DNA of 41,491 nucleotides, taken from Abditibacteriota bacterium (lineage in GTDB: Bacteria > Armatimonadota > UBA5829). The stretch is from assembly GCA_017445025.1 (NCBI GenBank), contig JAFSVJ010000001.1, positions 1 to 41,491 on the forward strand, written 5' to 3'. Positions 23,542 through 33,229 of the stretch are shown here, piece after piece. The position numbers were made by a program, and so were the translations under genes. The stretch's first letter is position 1; every line of letters starts with the position of its first letter. Under the pieces are notes generated by a model, which was not told the DNA's origin, made no database searches, and was given only the letters and a program-made list of their open reading frames with translations.

Positions 23542-26500
23542 ATGAAAATTCAAGTTAAAAACTTAATAAAGTTTGGTATGGTTGTTATGTTAATCATAAT
23601 GACCTGCTTTGTTATGCCTGTTTTTTCTGCTGATTTCAAGAATAATAAAGAGAATTTCCAAGTTAAAGCTATGGGTTCATTGTTTAACCTTGCTTATGGT
23701 GGAATTGTTGAGGATTCCGAATTTGTTTACCTTAATGGTTCACTTTTGGATAAATCTAAATCTGAATACAATATTGATTATGGTGCAGCCATCATAACAA
23801 TAAATAAACTTATGAGAATAGGTGACTATGTAAGCGTTGATTATTGTTATGTCCCAAATACACCAAAGACTGCGGCTAATAATTCTATAGCTTCAACTAT
23901 GCCTAAGTTTCAGTTTACCAGCGGAAACAGTTTGCTTGATATGTCACTTATGTATAATGCTGTTGATGCTACAAACGGAAACGCTACATACGGAACAAAT
24001 TTAAAGACTACTTTAGGTAATAATTTCACTATAGATTCTAATTTCTATACATCTGTAGGTGAAGGCGGTAAGGGTGATTTCAACCTTCACAACCTTTCAT
24101 ATAAAAATGCAGGTCTTGACATTACCATGGGTTACCAACATTCCTCTAATGATTTTAACGGAATGAACTCAATAACTAATGGAAGTATTTCTCCCGAACA
24201 AGCCTCTATATTAGCTAAGGAAAAAGGTCTTAAGAGAATTGATTTTGGTTTAAACTATGCTTTTAATGACAACAGTGCTTTAAAACTTGCTTATAATACT
24301 GTTGAAGATTCCACAGGTGATATTAAAAATACATCTGTAGCCTATAATAACAATAAGTTAAACTTTAATTATTCTACCCAAGAGATAGGTGATTTTAGTC
24401 GTTTTAATGATATAAGAGAATCTAACCGAGCCGCTCTTGCAGGTGAGAAAGGTATGACAAGAAACAATTTAGCCCTATCTTATGATTTTGGACTAAATGG
24501 TGGAAAGTTGTCTTTTACTCAAAATGGTGTAGAATTTAATGAAAATAGCATCGTTACCAATTCACTTGTATATGATAGTGCTAAAATTAAGTATAATTAC
24601 TATAGCAGAGATGTGGATGCAGCTTTTGGTAACTTTAACGGTTTGAGAGATGCTGATAAAGGTCAAATAGCTCAAGAAGCCGGTATAAGCAGGATTACTA
24701 ATTCTTTTGCAATTGATATAGGAAAAAAAGATGCCGCCAATTGGCAAAATTACTCAGATTTAACCCTTGAAACTGAGGATGGTAAAAAGTTATCTTCAAA
24801 GACTTTTGATGTTCGTTATGACAATTTTGAAGGTCAATATTTTACATTAAAATCTGATAGTGATTTTATAAAAATGAATGCTTTGAATGCTACTGAAAGA
24901 AACAATTTCTCCGGTTTTGCAAGAAAGTTATTTAACTATTCACAAGGCGTCGCCAATGTTAATGATGCGGACAGAAATTCATGGTATACTCAAGCCGGTA
25001 TATCAAGAGAAATGAAATTCTTTAAATATACCATTAATCCGGAAGCATACTTAACCTATACAAATCAGTCCCTTGAGCTTGAAAACGAGTCATCACTTAA
25101 AACCACTCGTATTGATCTTGCGGGTAAATATAAAGGCAGAGATGTTAAATTTTTCTACTACAAAGACGATATAGATAGAGATTTTAACAGAATCGGCAAT
25201 TTAACCAATATTGAAAGAACATACTATAACAATATGTATGGTATGAATAACCTTAACTATGGTTTGGAAGGAACTTTTGATTTTGGTTATTTGAGATGGA
25301 CTGATAATAAAATTGAAGATACAATAAACAATTCAGCATTTAGCAGAAAAATGTTTAATTATGTTGTGCCTAAATATACTTTATCTTGGACCAATACTAA
25401 AGTAGATGATTCCTTTACCAGAATGGGTGATATAAGTGACTCTAACAGAGGCACCTATGCACAATGGAAAGGTTTTGACAGAAATGAATATGTTGCTAAT
25501 ATGAAATTCGGTTCAAGCACAAAGATTTTTGACGTCAACACTTATTATATGACTCAAAACCATGAGAGTTTGAATAATAAGTATATGCAAAATTCTGTAA
25601 ATATCAATTATGTTCCTGACAGTCGTTTTAACATTTCATATAATATGAACAATTACACTCATCAAAATGATGATAACTTTGACATTGATAACAAAGAAAC
25701 AGTCATTAAGATGAACAAACTTTTGAAGTTCGGAAAACTTGATAATAACAGTTTTTATGCTCATTACAGGACCAATTCATTCTTAAATGGCTCATCTCCT
25801 GTAGAACAGAAGTTCATTGATTTGAGTTATAAGACAGATCCTACAGCCAAATTTGCTCTTAATTTGGATTATAGTATTGCAAATTATTCTGAAGTTGATA
25901 AGAGAAAGGGTTATGACCTTTATGCAACACAAAAGATAACCGATAAATTCGGTTTGACTTTGGGTCTTGGTGAAACAACTTTCCTTGAAGGAGACAAAGA
26001 AAAACGAATTAAATATGGTGTCACTTATTCTGTCAACGACAGTTTTTCTCTTGCATATAATATTGATAAAATAACCAAAGGTGATGCAAAGTCAAAGGAC
26101 AATAGTTCAATTGTAGTTCAAGGTAAATTACCTAAGCTTTTTGGTGATGATTTTATCAATAATTTAAGTGCCAATTACAGATATGATTTAAATAAATCTA
26201 ATGAAATTCGTCAAGCTTATAATGATAATTACAGCTTGACAGCAAATGTGTTTAAAGGTGCTTTTGCTATAGAGAGAGCTTCTGTTCTTGATGCACAGAC
26301 CAAGAGTTGGTATAACGACAGTTATAAAGTATCTTATAAAAATGAGAAACTTTTTGGTTCTCCTCTTTCTGTTGAATACATTAAAGATGAAACCACAAAT
26401 GCCGCAACTCACGTAACGGGAGATACAACTCTTTATAAGTTTAACTACACCTTAAATGACAGACTTGGTGCAAGTTATCAGTTAACAAAGGGTGGATGGA

Positions 26501-26880
26501 ATAATAATCAAATTATTCCTATTAGAAGTGAAGAGTTTGCTTTGACCCAAAAAGTTGCTGCGGATCAAAATATTTCATTGAAATATACTCAAAACAGAAA
26601 TCCTTTAACTTTGAGAGATGAAAGAATATGGTCTTTGGCATTTAATAATGGTGCAAGCCAGCAAAAGGGTAAATTTAACATTTTTGCGGGACTTGCAAGT
26701 TCATATAAAATTGATAAAGGTAGGTCAACACAACTTATCTACGCTCTGGAATATGAATATATGTTGTCAAAGGAAAGGTTCTTGTCTATCTTAGCTTCCA
26801 AGACAACAGATATAAAAGCTACAAATGTTGAGGATTATGTTACGGATACATTTGGCTTGGATTATAGGCAATCTTTCTAA
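23542..26880 (+). CDS. large outer-membrane beta-barrel-like protein with repeated loop motif
   Basis: 1112 aa. A signal peptide covers residues 1-30 (MVVMLIIMTCFVMPVFSA). Residues 35-110 form a small domain with YLNGSLLDKSKSEYNIDYGA, as found in surface proteins. The remainder is a long run of alternating amphipathic strands rich in Asn, Tyr and Asp (for example LKLAYNTVED, FNISYNMNNYT, YSVNDSFSLAYNI), and the protein ends in DYRQSF, a terminal Phe typical of barrels inserted by BamA. Seven copies of a motif of about 25 residues, F-x-R-[MI]-x-x-[IL]-x4-R-x2-[YW]-x4-G-[IMF]-x-R, occur between residues 204 and 650. No convincing Shine-Dalgarno precedes ATG 23542. The protein may be a major porin or surface barrel; no close named family is recognised. 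Confidence 0.78.
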   Translation: MKIQVKNLIKFGMVVMLIIMTCFVMPVFSADFKNNKENFQVKAMGSLFNLAYGGIVEDSEFVYLNGSLLDKSKSEYNIDYGAAIITINKLMRIGDYVSVDYCYVPNTPKTAANNSIASTMPKFQFTSGNSLLDMSLMYNAVDATNGNATYGTNLKTTLGNNFTIDSNFYTSVGEGGKGDFNLHNLSYKNAGLDITMGYQHSSNDFNGMNSITNGSISPEQASILAKEKGLKRIDFGLNYAFNDNSALKLAYNTVEDSTGDIKNTSVAYNNNKLNFNYSTQEIGDFSRFNDIRESNRAALAGEKGMTRNNLALSYDFGLNGGKLSFTQNGVEFNENSIVTNSLVYDSAKIKYNYYSRDVDAAFGNFNGLRDADKGQIAQEAGISRITNSFAIDIGKKDAANWQNYSDLTLETEDGKKLSSKTFDVRYDNFEGQYFTLKSDSDFIKMNALNATERNNFSGFARKLFNYSQGVANVNDADRNSWYTQAGISREMKFFKYTINPEAYLTYTNQSLELENESSLKTTRIDLAGKYKGRDVKFFYYKDDIDRDFNRIGNLTNIERTYYNNMYGMNNLNYGLEGTFDFGYLRWTDNKIEDTINNSAFSRKMFNYVVPKYTLSWTNTKVDDSFTRMGDISDSNRGTYAQWKGFDRNEYVANMKFGSSTKIFDVNTYYMTQNHESLNNKYMQNSVNINYVPDSRFNISYNMNNYTHQNDDNFDIDNKETVIKMNKLLKFGKLDNNSFYAHYRTNSFLNGSSPVEQKFIDLSYKTDPTAKFALNLDYSIANYSEVDKRKGYDLYATQKITDKFGLTLGLGETTFLEGDKEKRIKYGVTYSVNDSFSLAYNIDKITKGDAKSKDNSSIVVQGKLPKLFGDDFINNLSANYRYDLNKSNEIRQAYNDNYSLTANVFKGAFAIERASVLDAQTKSWYNDSYKVSYKNEKLFGSPLSVEYIKDETTNAATHVTGDTTLYKFNYTLNDRLGASYQLTKGGWNNNQIIPIRSEEFALTQKVAADQNISLKYTQNRNPLTLRDERIWSLAFNNGASQQKGKFNIFAGLASSYKIDKGRSTQLIYALEYEYMLSKERFLSILASKTTDIKATNVEDYVTDTFGLDYRQSF

Positions 26881-26891
26881 AGGAGTTTTAA

Positions 26892-27245
26892 GTGTTTTTG
26901 AAGTTTATTTTTGGTATATTTATTCCATTACTTGCTATGTTTATATCGTATTTGTTTGATTTATCAATACCATATAATGTCATATTTATGGGTGTATTTA
27001 CCGGTGTATGTTTAGCTTTGATAATAAGAAATAATCTTTTTGTATATACTGTTTGTTCTCTTGTTATCTTGTTTATAGGTAATTATATGTTAGTTATGAT
27101 AAGATATGGTGATCGGATTTATGATATTTTAGGAGAAAGTTTTGGTAATGTATTTATTATAGCAGCCGGTATTTTAATAATATCTGTCGCGTTAAGCTCT
27201 TTAATAGTATATTTTATAAGACGGTTTGCTGAAAATCGTAAATAA
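26892..27245 (+). CDS. small integral membrane protein, function unknown
   Basis: 117 aa with a GTG start at 26892, fixed by AGGAG at 26881-26885 directly after the stop of the preceding gene. The chain is almost entirely hydrophobic, with about four predicted membrane helices (FIFGIFIPLLAMFISYLF, NVIFMGVFTGVCLALII, LFVYTVCSLVILFIGNYMLV, VFIIAAGILIISVALSSLIV) and a basic C-terminus (RRFAENRK). No family motif is recognised. It is 11 nt after the barrel protein and followed by a terminator, so the two form an operon. Confidence 0.75.
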   Translation: MFLKFIFGIFIPLLAMFISYLFDLSIPYNVIFMGVFTGVCLALIIRNNLFVYTVCSLVILFIGNYMLVMIRYGDRIYDILGESFGNVFIIAAGILIISVALSSLIVYFIRRFAENRK

Positions 27246-27276
27246 AAAGGATTGTATAAATCCTTTTTATTTTTTT
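27244..27276 (+). terminator. intrinsic terminator before hslV
   Basis: AAAAAGGATT (27244-27253) pairs with AATCCTTTTT (27259-27268), then TATTTTTTT. No clear promoter separates it from hslV at 27300, so hslV may rely on read-through or a weak promoter. Confidence 0.75.
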
Positions 27277-27299
27277 CTAAAAGGGAGATAAAAATATAA

Positions 27300-27845
27300 G
27301 TGGATACTAAATTACACGCAACGACTATAGTAGCAGTGAAACGAAACGGAAAAACCGCTATTGCCGGTGATGGTCAGGTGACTTTAGGCAATACTGTTTT
27401 TAAGACTCAAGCTAAGAAAATAAGAAGAATATATGGTAATAAGGTAATGGTTGGATTTGCCGGGTCTGTGGCAGACGCTCAAACTTTATGTGATAAATTT
27501 GAAGGTAAGCTTCGTGAATCCGGTGGTGTTATGAAAAGGGCGGTTATAGAATTTGCCAAAGAGTGGAGATGTGATAAGGTTTTACGAAACCTTGAAGCTA
27601 TGATGATAGTAGCTAACAATGAGTATTTATTAATTTTATCCGGTAACGGAGAAGTTTTAGAACCTGATGAAGGCATAGCTGCCATTGGAAGCGGTGGTAT
27701 GTTTGCCGCATCTGCCGCAAAGGCTTTGGTCAGAAATACGGACCTTGACGCTCTAACTATTGTTAAAGAAGCCATGAAAGTGGCAAGTGATATATGTATA
27801 TATACAAATTCAAATATTATTACAGATGTTTTAGAGGATAATTAA
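27300..27845 (+). CDS. hslV: ATP-dependent protease proteolytic subunit HslV (ClpQ)
   Basis: 181 aa, the usual length. GTG start at 27300 with GGGAGA 11 nt upstream. A seven-residue propeptide (MDTKLHA) is followed by TTIVAVKRNGK; after cleavage the new N-terminal Thr is the nucleophile of this threonine protease. Further family motifs: IAGDGQVTLGNTV, GFAGSVADAQTL, LRNLEAMMIVA, ILSGNGEVLEPDEGIAAIGS and ICIYTNSNI. HslV forms a double hexamer capped by HslU and degrades misfolded or regulatory proteins in the cytoplasm. The stop TAA overlaps the ATG of hslU (TAATG), so the subunits are translationally coupled. Confidence 0.97.
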   Translation: MDTKLHATTIVAVKRNGKTAIAGDGQVTLGNTVFKTQAKKIRRIYGNKVMVGFAGSVADAQTLCDKFEGKLRESGGVMKRAVIEFAKEWRCDKVLRNLEAMMIVANNEYLLILSGNGEVLEPDEGIAAIGSGGMFAASAAKALVRNTDLDALTIVKEAMKVASDICIYTNSNIITDVLEDN

Positions 27846-29281
27846 TGATAAAGAGTTTAACACCAAAAGAAATAGTTGCTGAGTTAGACAAATATATAAT
27901 AGGTCAAGATAATGCTAAAAAAGCAGTAGCCATTGCACTAAGAAACAGATACAGAAGAGCTTTGGTTCCCGAGGAAATGCAAGAGGAAATTATTCCAAAG
28001 AATATATTAATGATTGGACCAACCGGTTGCGGTAAGACAGAAATTGCCAGAAGGTTAGCAAAACTGGCAAAAGCTCCTTTTATAAAGGTAGAAGCTACTA
28101 AATTTACTGAAGTTGGATATGTGGGACGAGATGTGGATTCTATGGTTCGTGATTTGGTAGCCAGAAGTTTAGCTCTTGTTGAAGAGGAAAAAATAGAAGA
28201 AGTTAAGCCTCAAGCCAGAAAAAAAGCTATTGATAAGATTGTTAATATTCTTCAACCCAGTGGGGTTCGACAAAAAGCTCAAGATATGGGGAAATCAGTA
28301 AACGAAGGTTTTCAAAATGTTATGGGTATGTTGTTTCCGAACACAGTTGGCCAAGCAGAAACTCCAGAGACGCCTGTAGATGAAGAGGCAAGGGAAAGAA
28401 CTGAGAGAATTCAAAATCGTATTAGAGAAGAGGTATTGTCAGGAAAGAGAGATAATGATGATATAGAGATTCAAGTTGAAGTCCAAGCTCAATCTCCTTT
28501 CCAAATGTTTGGTGGAAATGGTCTTGAAGGTATGGGAATAGAAATAGGTGGTATGTTTGATAGCATGATGCCTACCAAAAAGAAAAAAGTAACTGTTCCT
28601 ATTAAAGATGCCATAGAGATTTTAACTAAGCAAGAAGCTAAAAACCTTATAGATAAAGATAATATGCAAAGAGAAGCTGTCGAAAGAGCTGAAAACCAAG
28701 GTATTATATTTATTGATGAAATGGATAAAATTGCTGTCAAGAATGGTGGCCATGGTGATAGTGTTTCAAGGGAAGGAGTTCAAAGAGACATTTTGCCAAT
28801 AATTGAAGGAACATCAGTAAATACTAAATATGGATCAGTTTCAACCAATCATATTTTGTTTATTGCGGCAGGTGCTTTTCACATGTCAAAGCCCAGTGAT
28901 TTAACGCCTGAGCTTCAAGGTAGATTGCCTATAAGAGTGGAGCTTGTCTCTCTTACTAAGGAAGATTTTAAGAGAATATTGACGGAACCTAAAAACGCTT
29001 TGACCAAGCAATATACAGAATTGTTAAAAACAGAAGGGGTGAATGTTATTTTTGATGAATCCGGTATTGATGAAATAGCTGCCATTGCAGAATCTACCAA
29101 CTCATCTATGGAAAACATTGGGGCAAGAAGATTACATACCATAATGGAAAAGATTCTTGAAGAGGTTTCATATTTAGCACCGGACAATATTAGTTGTGAT
29201 GTATTGGTTAACAGAGAATACGTTCAAGATAAATTGGGTCAAATTGTATCAGACGATGATTTAAGTAAGTATATATTATAG
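27845..29281 (+). CDS. hslU: HslU ATPase / unfoldase of the HslUV protease
   Basis: 478 aa. AAA+ ATPase with the HslU N-terminus LTPKEIVAELDKYIIGQDNA, Walker A GPTGCGKT (58-65), the pore loop GYVGRDVDS, a long I-domain insertion (about residues 110-265) and Walker B IIFIDEMDKIA (Asp291, Glu292). The C-terminal sensor region has ENIGARRLHTIMEKILEEVS, and the protein ends in SKYIL, the short hydrophobic tail that docks into HslV. It recognises, unfolds and threads substrates into HslV. The start overlaps the hslV stop by one base. The I domain is rich in Met, Gly and Gln (FQMFGGNGLEGMGIEIGG). Confidence 0.97.
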   Translation: MIKSLTPKEIVAELDKYIIGQDNAKKAVAIALRNRYRRALVPEEMQEEIIPKNILMIGPTGCGKTEIARRLAKLAKAPFIKVEATKFTEVGYVGRDVDSMVRDLVARSLALVEEEKIEEVKPQARKKAIDKIVNILQPSGVRQKAQDMGKSVNEGFQNVMGMLFPNTVGQAETPETPVDEEARERTERIQNRIREEVLSGKRDNDDIEIQVEVQAQSPFQMFGGNGLEGMGIEIGGMFDSMMPTKKKKVTVPIKDAIEILTKQEAKNLIDKDNMQREAVERAENQGIIFIDEMDKIAVKNGGHGDSVSREGVQRDILPIIEGTSVNTKYGSVSTNHILFIAAGAFHMSKPSDLTPELQGRLPIRVELVSLTKEDFKRILTEPKNALTKQYTELLKTEGVNVIFDESGIDEIAAIAESTNSSMENIGARRLHTIMEKILEEVSYLAPDNISCDVLVNREYVQDKLGQIVSDDDLSKYIL

Positions 29282-29290
29282 GAGTTTATA

Positions 29291-30724
29291 ATGAAAAATA
29301 TATTCTTTTTAAGTGTATTAATTCTTATAACAAGTTCAGTGTTTGCCGCAACACTAAAGGATGTTCAGAATTTTGTGGCTGAAGGCAAATATGCGGAAGC
29401 AATTACCGCTTGTAATGATATTTTAGCTCAAAAGCCCGGTAATATTAATGCATTAAGATGGCTAAATTACTCCAATTATAAATTAGGGAATTATGATACA
29501 GTTATTGAATCAGCAAAAACTGTTCAAGATACGGAAATATCTAATATGGCAGGTTTATCCTTTGTTGCTAAAGGTGATTTGATAGAGGCTGAAAAGGCTT
29601 TTAATGATTCTATTGTTTATGATAAGAACTTTGTAGATCCATATATTAACAAAGCACAGATATATATCACCAATAAGGATTTTGCAAATGCTAAAAGTTA
29701 TCTCGTAATTGCTAACAATATTAACCCAAAAGATATTAAGGTTTTAACAAATTTAGGGTATGTTAATATTGAATTAAAAGAATATGATAATGCAATAGCT
29801 AATTTGATTAAGGCTAAAAATATTAACTCAAAAGACCAAACGGTTCTTACCAATTTGGGAAATGCTTATTTTTCAAAGGGTGATTATAAAAATGCTCTCA
29901 AAGAATATGAAGCTCTTTATGGTATTGATGTGAATAATCAAAATGCTATTGTTGGTCTTGCCAATACAAATGCTGCTCTCGGAAACGATAAAGAAGCTCA
30001 AAAGTATTTTGATATTTTGATAAAGTCAAATGATTCTTATAATGCAAATTACAATATGGGGATTTTGTCAAAGAGAGAAGCTAAGTTTGGAGATGCTACA
30101 GGATATTTTGCTAAGGCTTTGAAAGCTAAACCCGATGATATAGATGCTTTAAACGAGCTTGGTTGGTGTCAATTTAAGTCAAATAAATCTGAAGAAGCAA
30201 TAGCTACATTAAATAAAGTATTGGAATTAAGTCCTGATAATATTACAGCTATTTCTTATCTTGGAGTTATTTACAGTAATATAAATAAACCTGAGGATGC
30301 TTATGCCAATTGGTCTCGATGTGTTATAATAGCTCCTAAAAACGCTGATTATAAAGTTAACTTAGCCAACTCTTGCTTAGAACTTGACAAATTTGATGAA
30401 GCCATTGAGGCATATAAGTCAGCTTTGGCAATTAATTCTAAGGTTTCCAATGCAAATTTAGGTTTGGCTTGTGCTACTTTGCAAAAGGCATTAAGTGTGG
30501 AAAAGCCTAATCCGGCTCTTATTAATGAGGCTCTTAATTCCTTTAAGACTATAACTCAATCAGAGCCTAAAAATGTTATTGCTTGGAATAATCTCGGAGT
30601 TTGTTATCAAAAGCAAAACAAATATAATGAGGCTTTAGCAGCATACAAGAAAGCTTTGACAATTAATCCTAACTTTGCTCAAGCTAAATCTAATTTAGAC
30701 GAACTTTCTAAGGTTATGAATTAA
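29291..30724 (+). CDS. secreted tetratricopeptide-repeat (TPR) protein
   Basis: 477 aa. A signal peptide (MKNIFFLSVLILITSSVFAA) precedes a chain of about twelve TPR units across the whole protein, for example NPKDIKVLTNLGYVNIELKE, DQTVLTNLGNAYFSKGDYKN, DDIDALNELGWCQFKSNKSE and NVIAWNNLGVCYQKQNKYNE. TPR solenoids mediate protein contacts; after export this one would act in the periplasm or on the outer membrane. The TAGGAG ribosome-binding site overlaps the hslU stop. Its TAA overlaps the nadK start (TAATG), so it is embedded in a tight housekeeping operon. The specific partner is unknown. Confidence 0.88.
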   Translation: MKNIFFLSVLILITSSVFAATLKDVQNFVAEGKYAEAITACNDILAQKPGNINALRWLNYSNYKLGNYDTVIESAKTVQDTEISNMAGLSFVAKGDLIEAEKAFNDSIVYDKNFVDPYINKAQIYITNKDFANAKSYLVIANNINPKDIKVLTNLGYVNIELKEYDNAIANLIKAKNINSKDQTVLTNLGNAYFSKGDYKNALKEYEALYGIDVNNQNAIVGLANTNAALGNDKEAQKYFDILIKSNDSYNANYNMGILSKREAKFGDATGYFAKALKAKPDDIDALNELGWCQFKSNKSEEAIATLNKVLELSPDNITAISYLGVIYSNINKPEDAYANWSRCVIIAPKNADYKVNLANSCLELDKFDEAIEAYKSALAINSKVSNANLGLACATLQKALSVEKPNPALINEALNSFKTITQSEPKNVIAWNNLGVCYQKQNKYNEALAAYKKALTINPNFAQAKSNLDELSKVMN

Positions 30725-31554
30725 TGAAAATAGGTATAGTTGCCAATCAAGTTAAACCTGTTGCAAAAGATATTGCCGAAAAAATAATTACATATTTACA
30801 CAAATTAGGTGTAGAAACTGTTTATCCCAGAAATATATATGATGATAATAGTGAAGGGGATAGTCTAAACAATGTGGATTATATTATTGTTTTAGGTGGA
30901 GACGGAACAATTTTAGGACTTGTGAGAGTTTTAGGCAATAAGAATATCCCTATATTAGGTGTTAATTTGGGTAGTTTGGGTTTTATTGCTGAAACTGATC
31001 CCAATCATTTTATAGATGCTTTAGACAGTTTGATTAAAGGTGACTTTTATATTTCGGAACGAATAATGCTTAAGGGTTCTGTTTATAAAGAAGGTTCTAC
31101 AGCTCCAAAAGTTTATTATTCTATGAATGAGTTTGTAGTGAGTAAAGCCGAGAATGTTCGTCTTTTGTCAATAGATACATATATAAATGATGAGTTTTTG
31201 GTTAATTATAAAGCTGATGGTATTATAGTTGCCTGTTCAACGGGTTCAACAGCTTATAATCTTTCTGCCGGTGGTCCTGTTATGCATCCCGGAGTAAAAG
31301 CTTATATTATAACTCCTATTTGTCCTCATACATTAAGCGAAAGACCTTTAATTGTTCCTAAGACTGAAGTCTTTGCTATAAAAGTTGCGGAAGGTCAAAA
31401 AGGTTTATTTACAATTGACGGTCAGTGTAATGAGATAATCACAGAAAATGATTTGGCAAAGATAGAAGTAAGCCATGACACTGTAAAGTTGGTGGAATTT
31501 AATAAGGCAGGTTTTTATCATAAATTAAAATCCAGATTATTCTGGGGAAAATGA
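30724..31554 (+). CDS. nadK: NAD kinase
   Basis: 276 aa, a usual length. NAD kinase phosphorylates NAD to NADP with ATP or polyphosphate in the cytoplasm. The diagnostic GGDGT is at residues 58-62 (VLGGDGTILGLVR), followed by LGVNLGSLGFIAE and the second conserved stretch YKADGIIVACSTGSTAYNLS with AGGPV. The C-terminal HTLSERPLIVP and FTIDGQ are also typical. ATG 30724 overlaps the TPR stop, and recN starts 1 nt after its stop. Co-transcription of nadK with recN is common in bacteria. Confidence 0.97.
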   Translation: MKIGIVANQVKPVAKDIAEKIITYLHKLGVETVYPRNIYDDNSEGDSLNNVDYIIVLGGDGTILGLVRVLGNKNIPILGVNLGSLGFIAETDPNHFIDALDSLIKGDFYISERIMLKGSVYKEGSTAPKVYYSMNEFVVSKAENVRLLSIDTYINDEFLVNYKADGIIVACSTGSTAYNLSAGGPVMHPGVKAYIITPICPHTLSERPLIVPKTEVFAIKVAEGQKGLFTIDGQCNEIITENDLAKIEVSHDTVKLVEFNKAGFYHKLKSRLFWGK

Positions 31555-31555
31555 T

Positions 31556-33193
31556 ATGCTTAAATACATAAAACTTGAAAATTTTGCAATAATAGATAAT
31601 CTTAATTTGCAATTTAATAATGGGTTTAATACGATTACCGGCGAAACAGGAGCCGGTAAATCTATAATTATAGATGCTATATCAATAGCTTGTGGAGAAA
31701 GGTGTGGAGTAGGTGTAATAGGTCAATTTGGTGATAAATCAAAGATAGAAATTTGTTTTGATATAAGTAATTATGATAATATAAAAAAAGATATAGGGAA
31801 AGATAGTATTGTTTTTGTTAGAGAAATATATAAATCGGGACGAAATGTTTTTAAAATAAACGGTAATACGGAAAATGCTCAAACCGTAAAAAAAATATCT
31901 GAAAATTTAATGGATGTCTACGGACAGCACGAACATCAAAGACTTTTTTTACCTTCATATCATTTAGAACTTATAGATAATCTTTCACCTAATATTATTT
32001 CCTTAAGAGATGAATATTTCAATTTGTATACAGAATATAAAGAGTTAGAGAAAAATCTTGAATATTTAAAAGCACATCAATATGAAATTAAGCGAAATGT
32101 GGACCTTTATACCTATGAGGCTAATGAAATTGATACAGCAGAACTTAAAGTAGGTGAAGAGGAAGAACTGGAAGCCGAAAATGACAAATTAAACAATATA
32201 GAAAACATAAACACACTTTTAAGTGAGGCTTACGGTTTAATTACAGGTGATTATGGTGTTGAGAATACATTAAGCAATATAAGTAAGAATATTGAACAAG
32301 CCTACTCTTATGATTCTAAGCTTGATAGTCAATACAATACAATTAGTGAAATTATTACCGATTTAAATGAATTATCTTCATCTCTTGATTCATATTTAGA
32401 GAAGCTCAGAGAAGGTGATTTTGACTTTACAACTGTTGCCAATCGTTTGGATTTAATCAAAACCTTAAAAAAGAAATATTCTATGACAGTTGAAGAAATT
32501 CTTGCATATAGAGAAAAAATAGGTAAAGATCTTTCTTTATATACTTCTGATGATTTTAATGTAGAGAGTATGGAAGAGGATCTCAAGAAAAAGTTTGATG
32601 TTTTATATTTAAAGGCTCAGGAATTAAGCGATATAAGAAAAGATATGGCAAAAGGTTTTTCCCTTCAAGTTGAAAAAAATTTGGTGGATTTGGGTATGCC
32701 AAATTGTAAATTTGAAGTGGATTTTTCTGAATGTGCCCCAAGCCCTAAGGGAATTGATGATATAGAATTTCTCATTAGTCCTAATCCGGGAATGCCTGTA
32801 ATGAGCCTTAGAAAGATAGCTTCCGGCGGTGAATTATCAAGAGTTTTTTTGGCTATTATCATAAACAGATTAAAAGACGCACCTCCTCTTGTAATATTTG
32901 ATGAAATAGATGCGGGAATAGGGGGTGTCACAGGTGAGAAGATAGGTAATAAACTGAAAGAAATATCAAAAATATCTCAGGTTATATGTATAACTCATCT
33001 TCCTCAAATTGCTGCAAAAAGTGAAAAGCAATTTAATGTAACTAAAACCGGTTTATTAAACGAAACCATAGTAAATGTAAATGACTTATCTTTTGAGGAA
33101 AGGATAAAAGTTATAGCCAATATGTTTGGGGACGGAGAGAGTCAAACTTCTCTCAAGCATGCAAAAGAATTATTAATGCAAAATGCAGAATGA
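31556..33193 (+). CDS. recN: DNA repair ATPase RecN
   Basis: 545 aa, the usual length. RecN is an SMC-like ATPase that holds DNA ends together during double-strand break repair. It starts with LKYIKLENFAIIDNLNLQF, Walker A GETGAGKS (29-36), then DVYGQHEHQRL, a central coiled coil of about residues 150-370, the ABC signature SLRKIASGGELSRVFLAI and Walker B PLVIFDEIDAGIGG followed by ITHLPQIAA. It acts in the cytoplasm on the nucleoid. The gene begins 1 nt after nadK and is followed after 36 nt by mrp, without a promoter visible between. Confidence 0.96.
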   Translation: MLKYIKLENFAIIDNLNLQFNNGFNTITGETGAGKSIIIDAISIACGERCGVGVIGQFGDKSKIEICFDISNYDNIKKDIGKDSIVFVREIYKSGRNVFKINGNTENAQTVKKISENLMDVYGQHEHQRLFLPSYHLELIDNLSPNIISLRDEYFNLYTEYKELEKNLEYLKAHQYEIKRNVDLYTYEANEIDTAELKVGEEEELEAENDKLNNIENINTLLSEAYGLITGDYGVENTLSNISKNIEQAYSYDSKLDSQYNTISEIITDLNELSSSLDSYLEKLREGDFDFTTVANRLDLIKTLKKKYSMTVEEILAYREKIGKDLSLYTSDDFNVESMEEDLKKKFDVLYLKAQELSDIRKDMAKGFSLQVEKNLVDLGMPNCKFEVDFSECAPSPKGIDDIEFLISPNPGMPVMSLRKIASGGELSRVFLAIIINRLKDAPPLVIFDEIDAGIGGVTGEKIGNKLKEISKISQVICITHLPQIAAKSEKQFNVTKTGLLNETIVNVNDLSFEERIKVIANMFGDGESQTSLKHAKELLMQNAE

Positions 33194-33229
33194 AAAATAC
33201 ATAATTTAATGCAAATATAGGAGTAAAAA

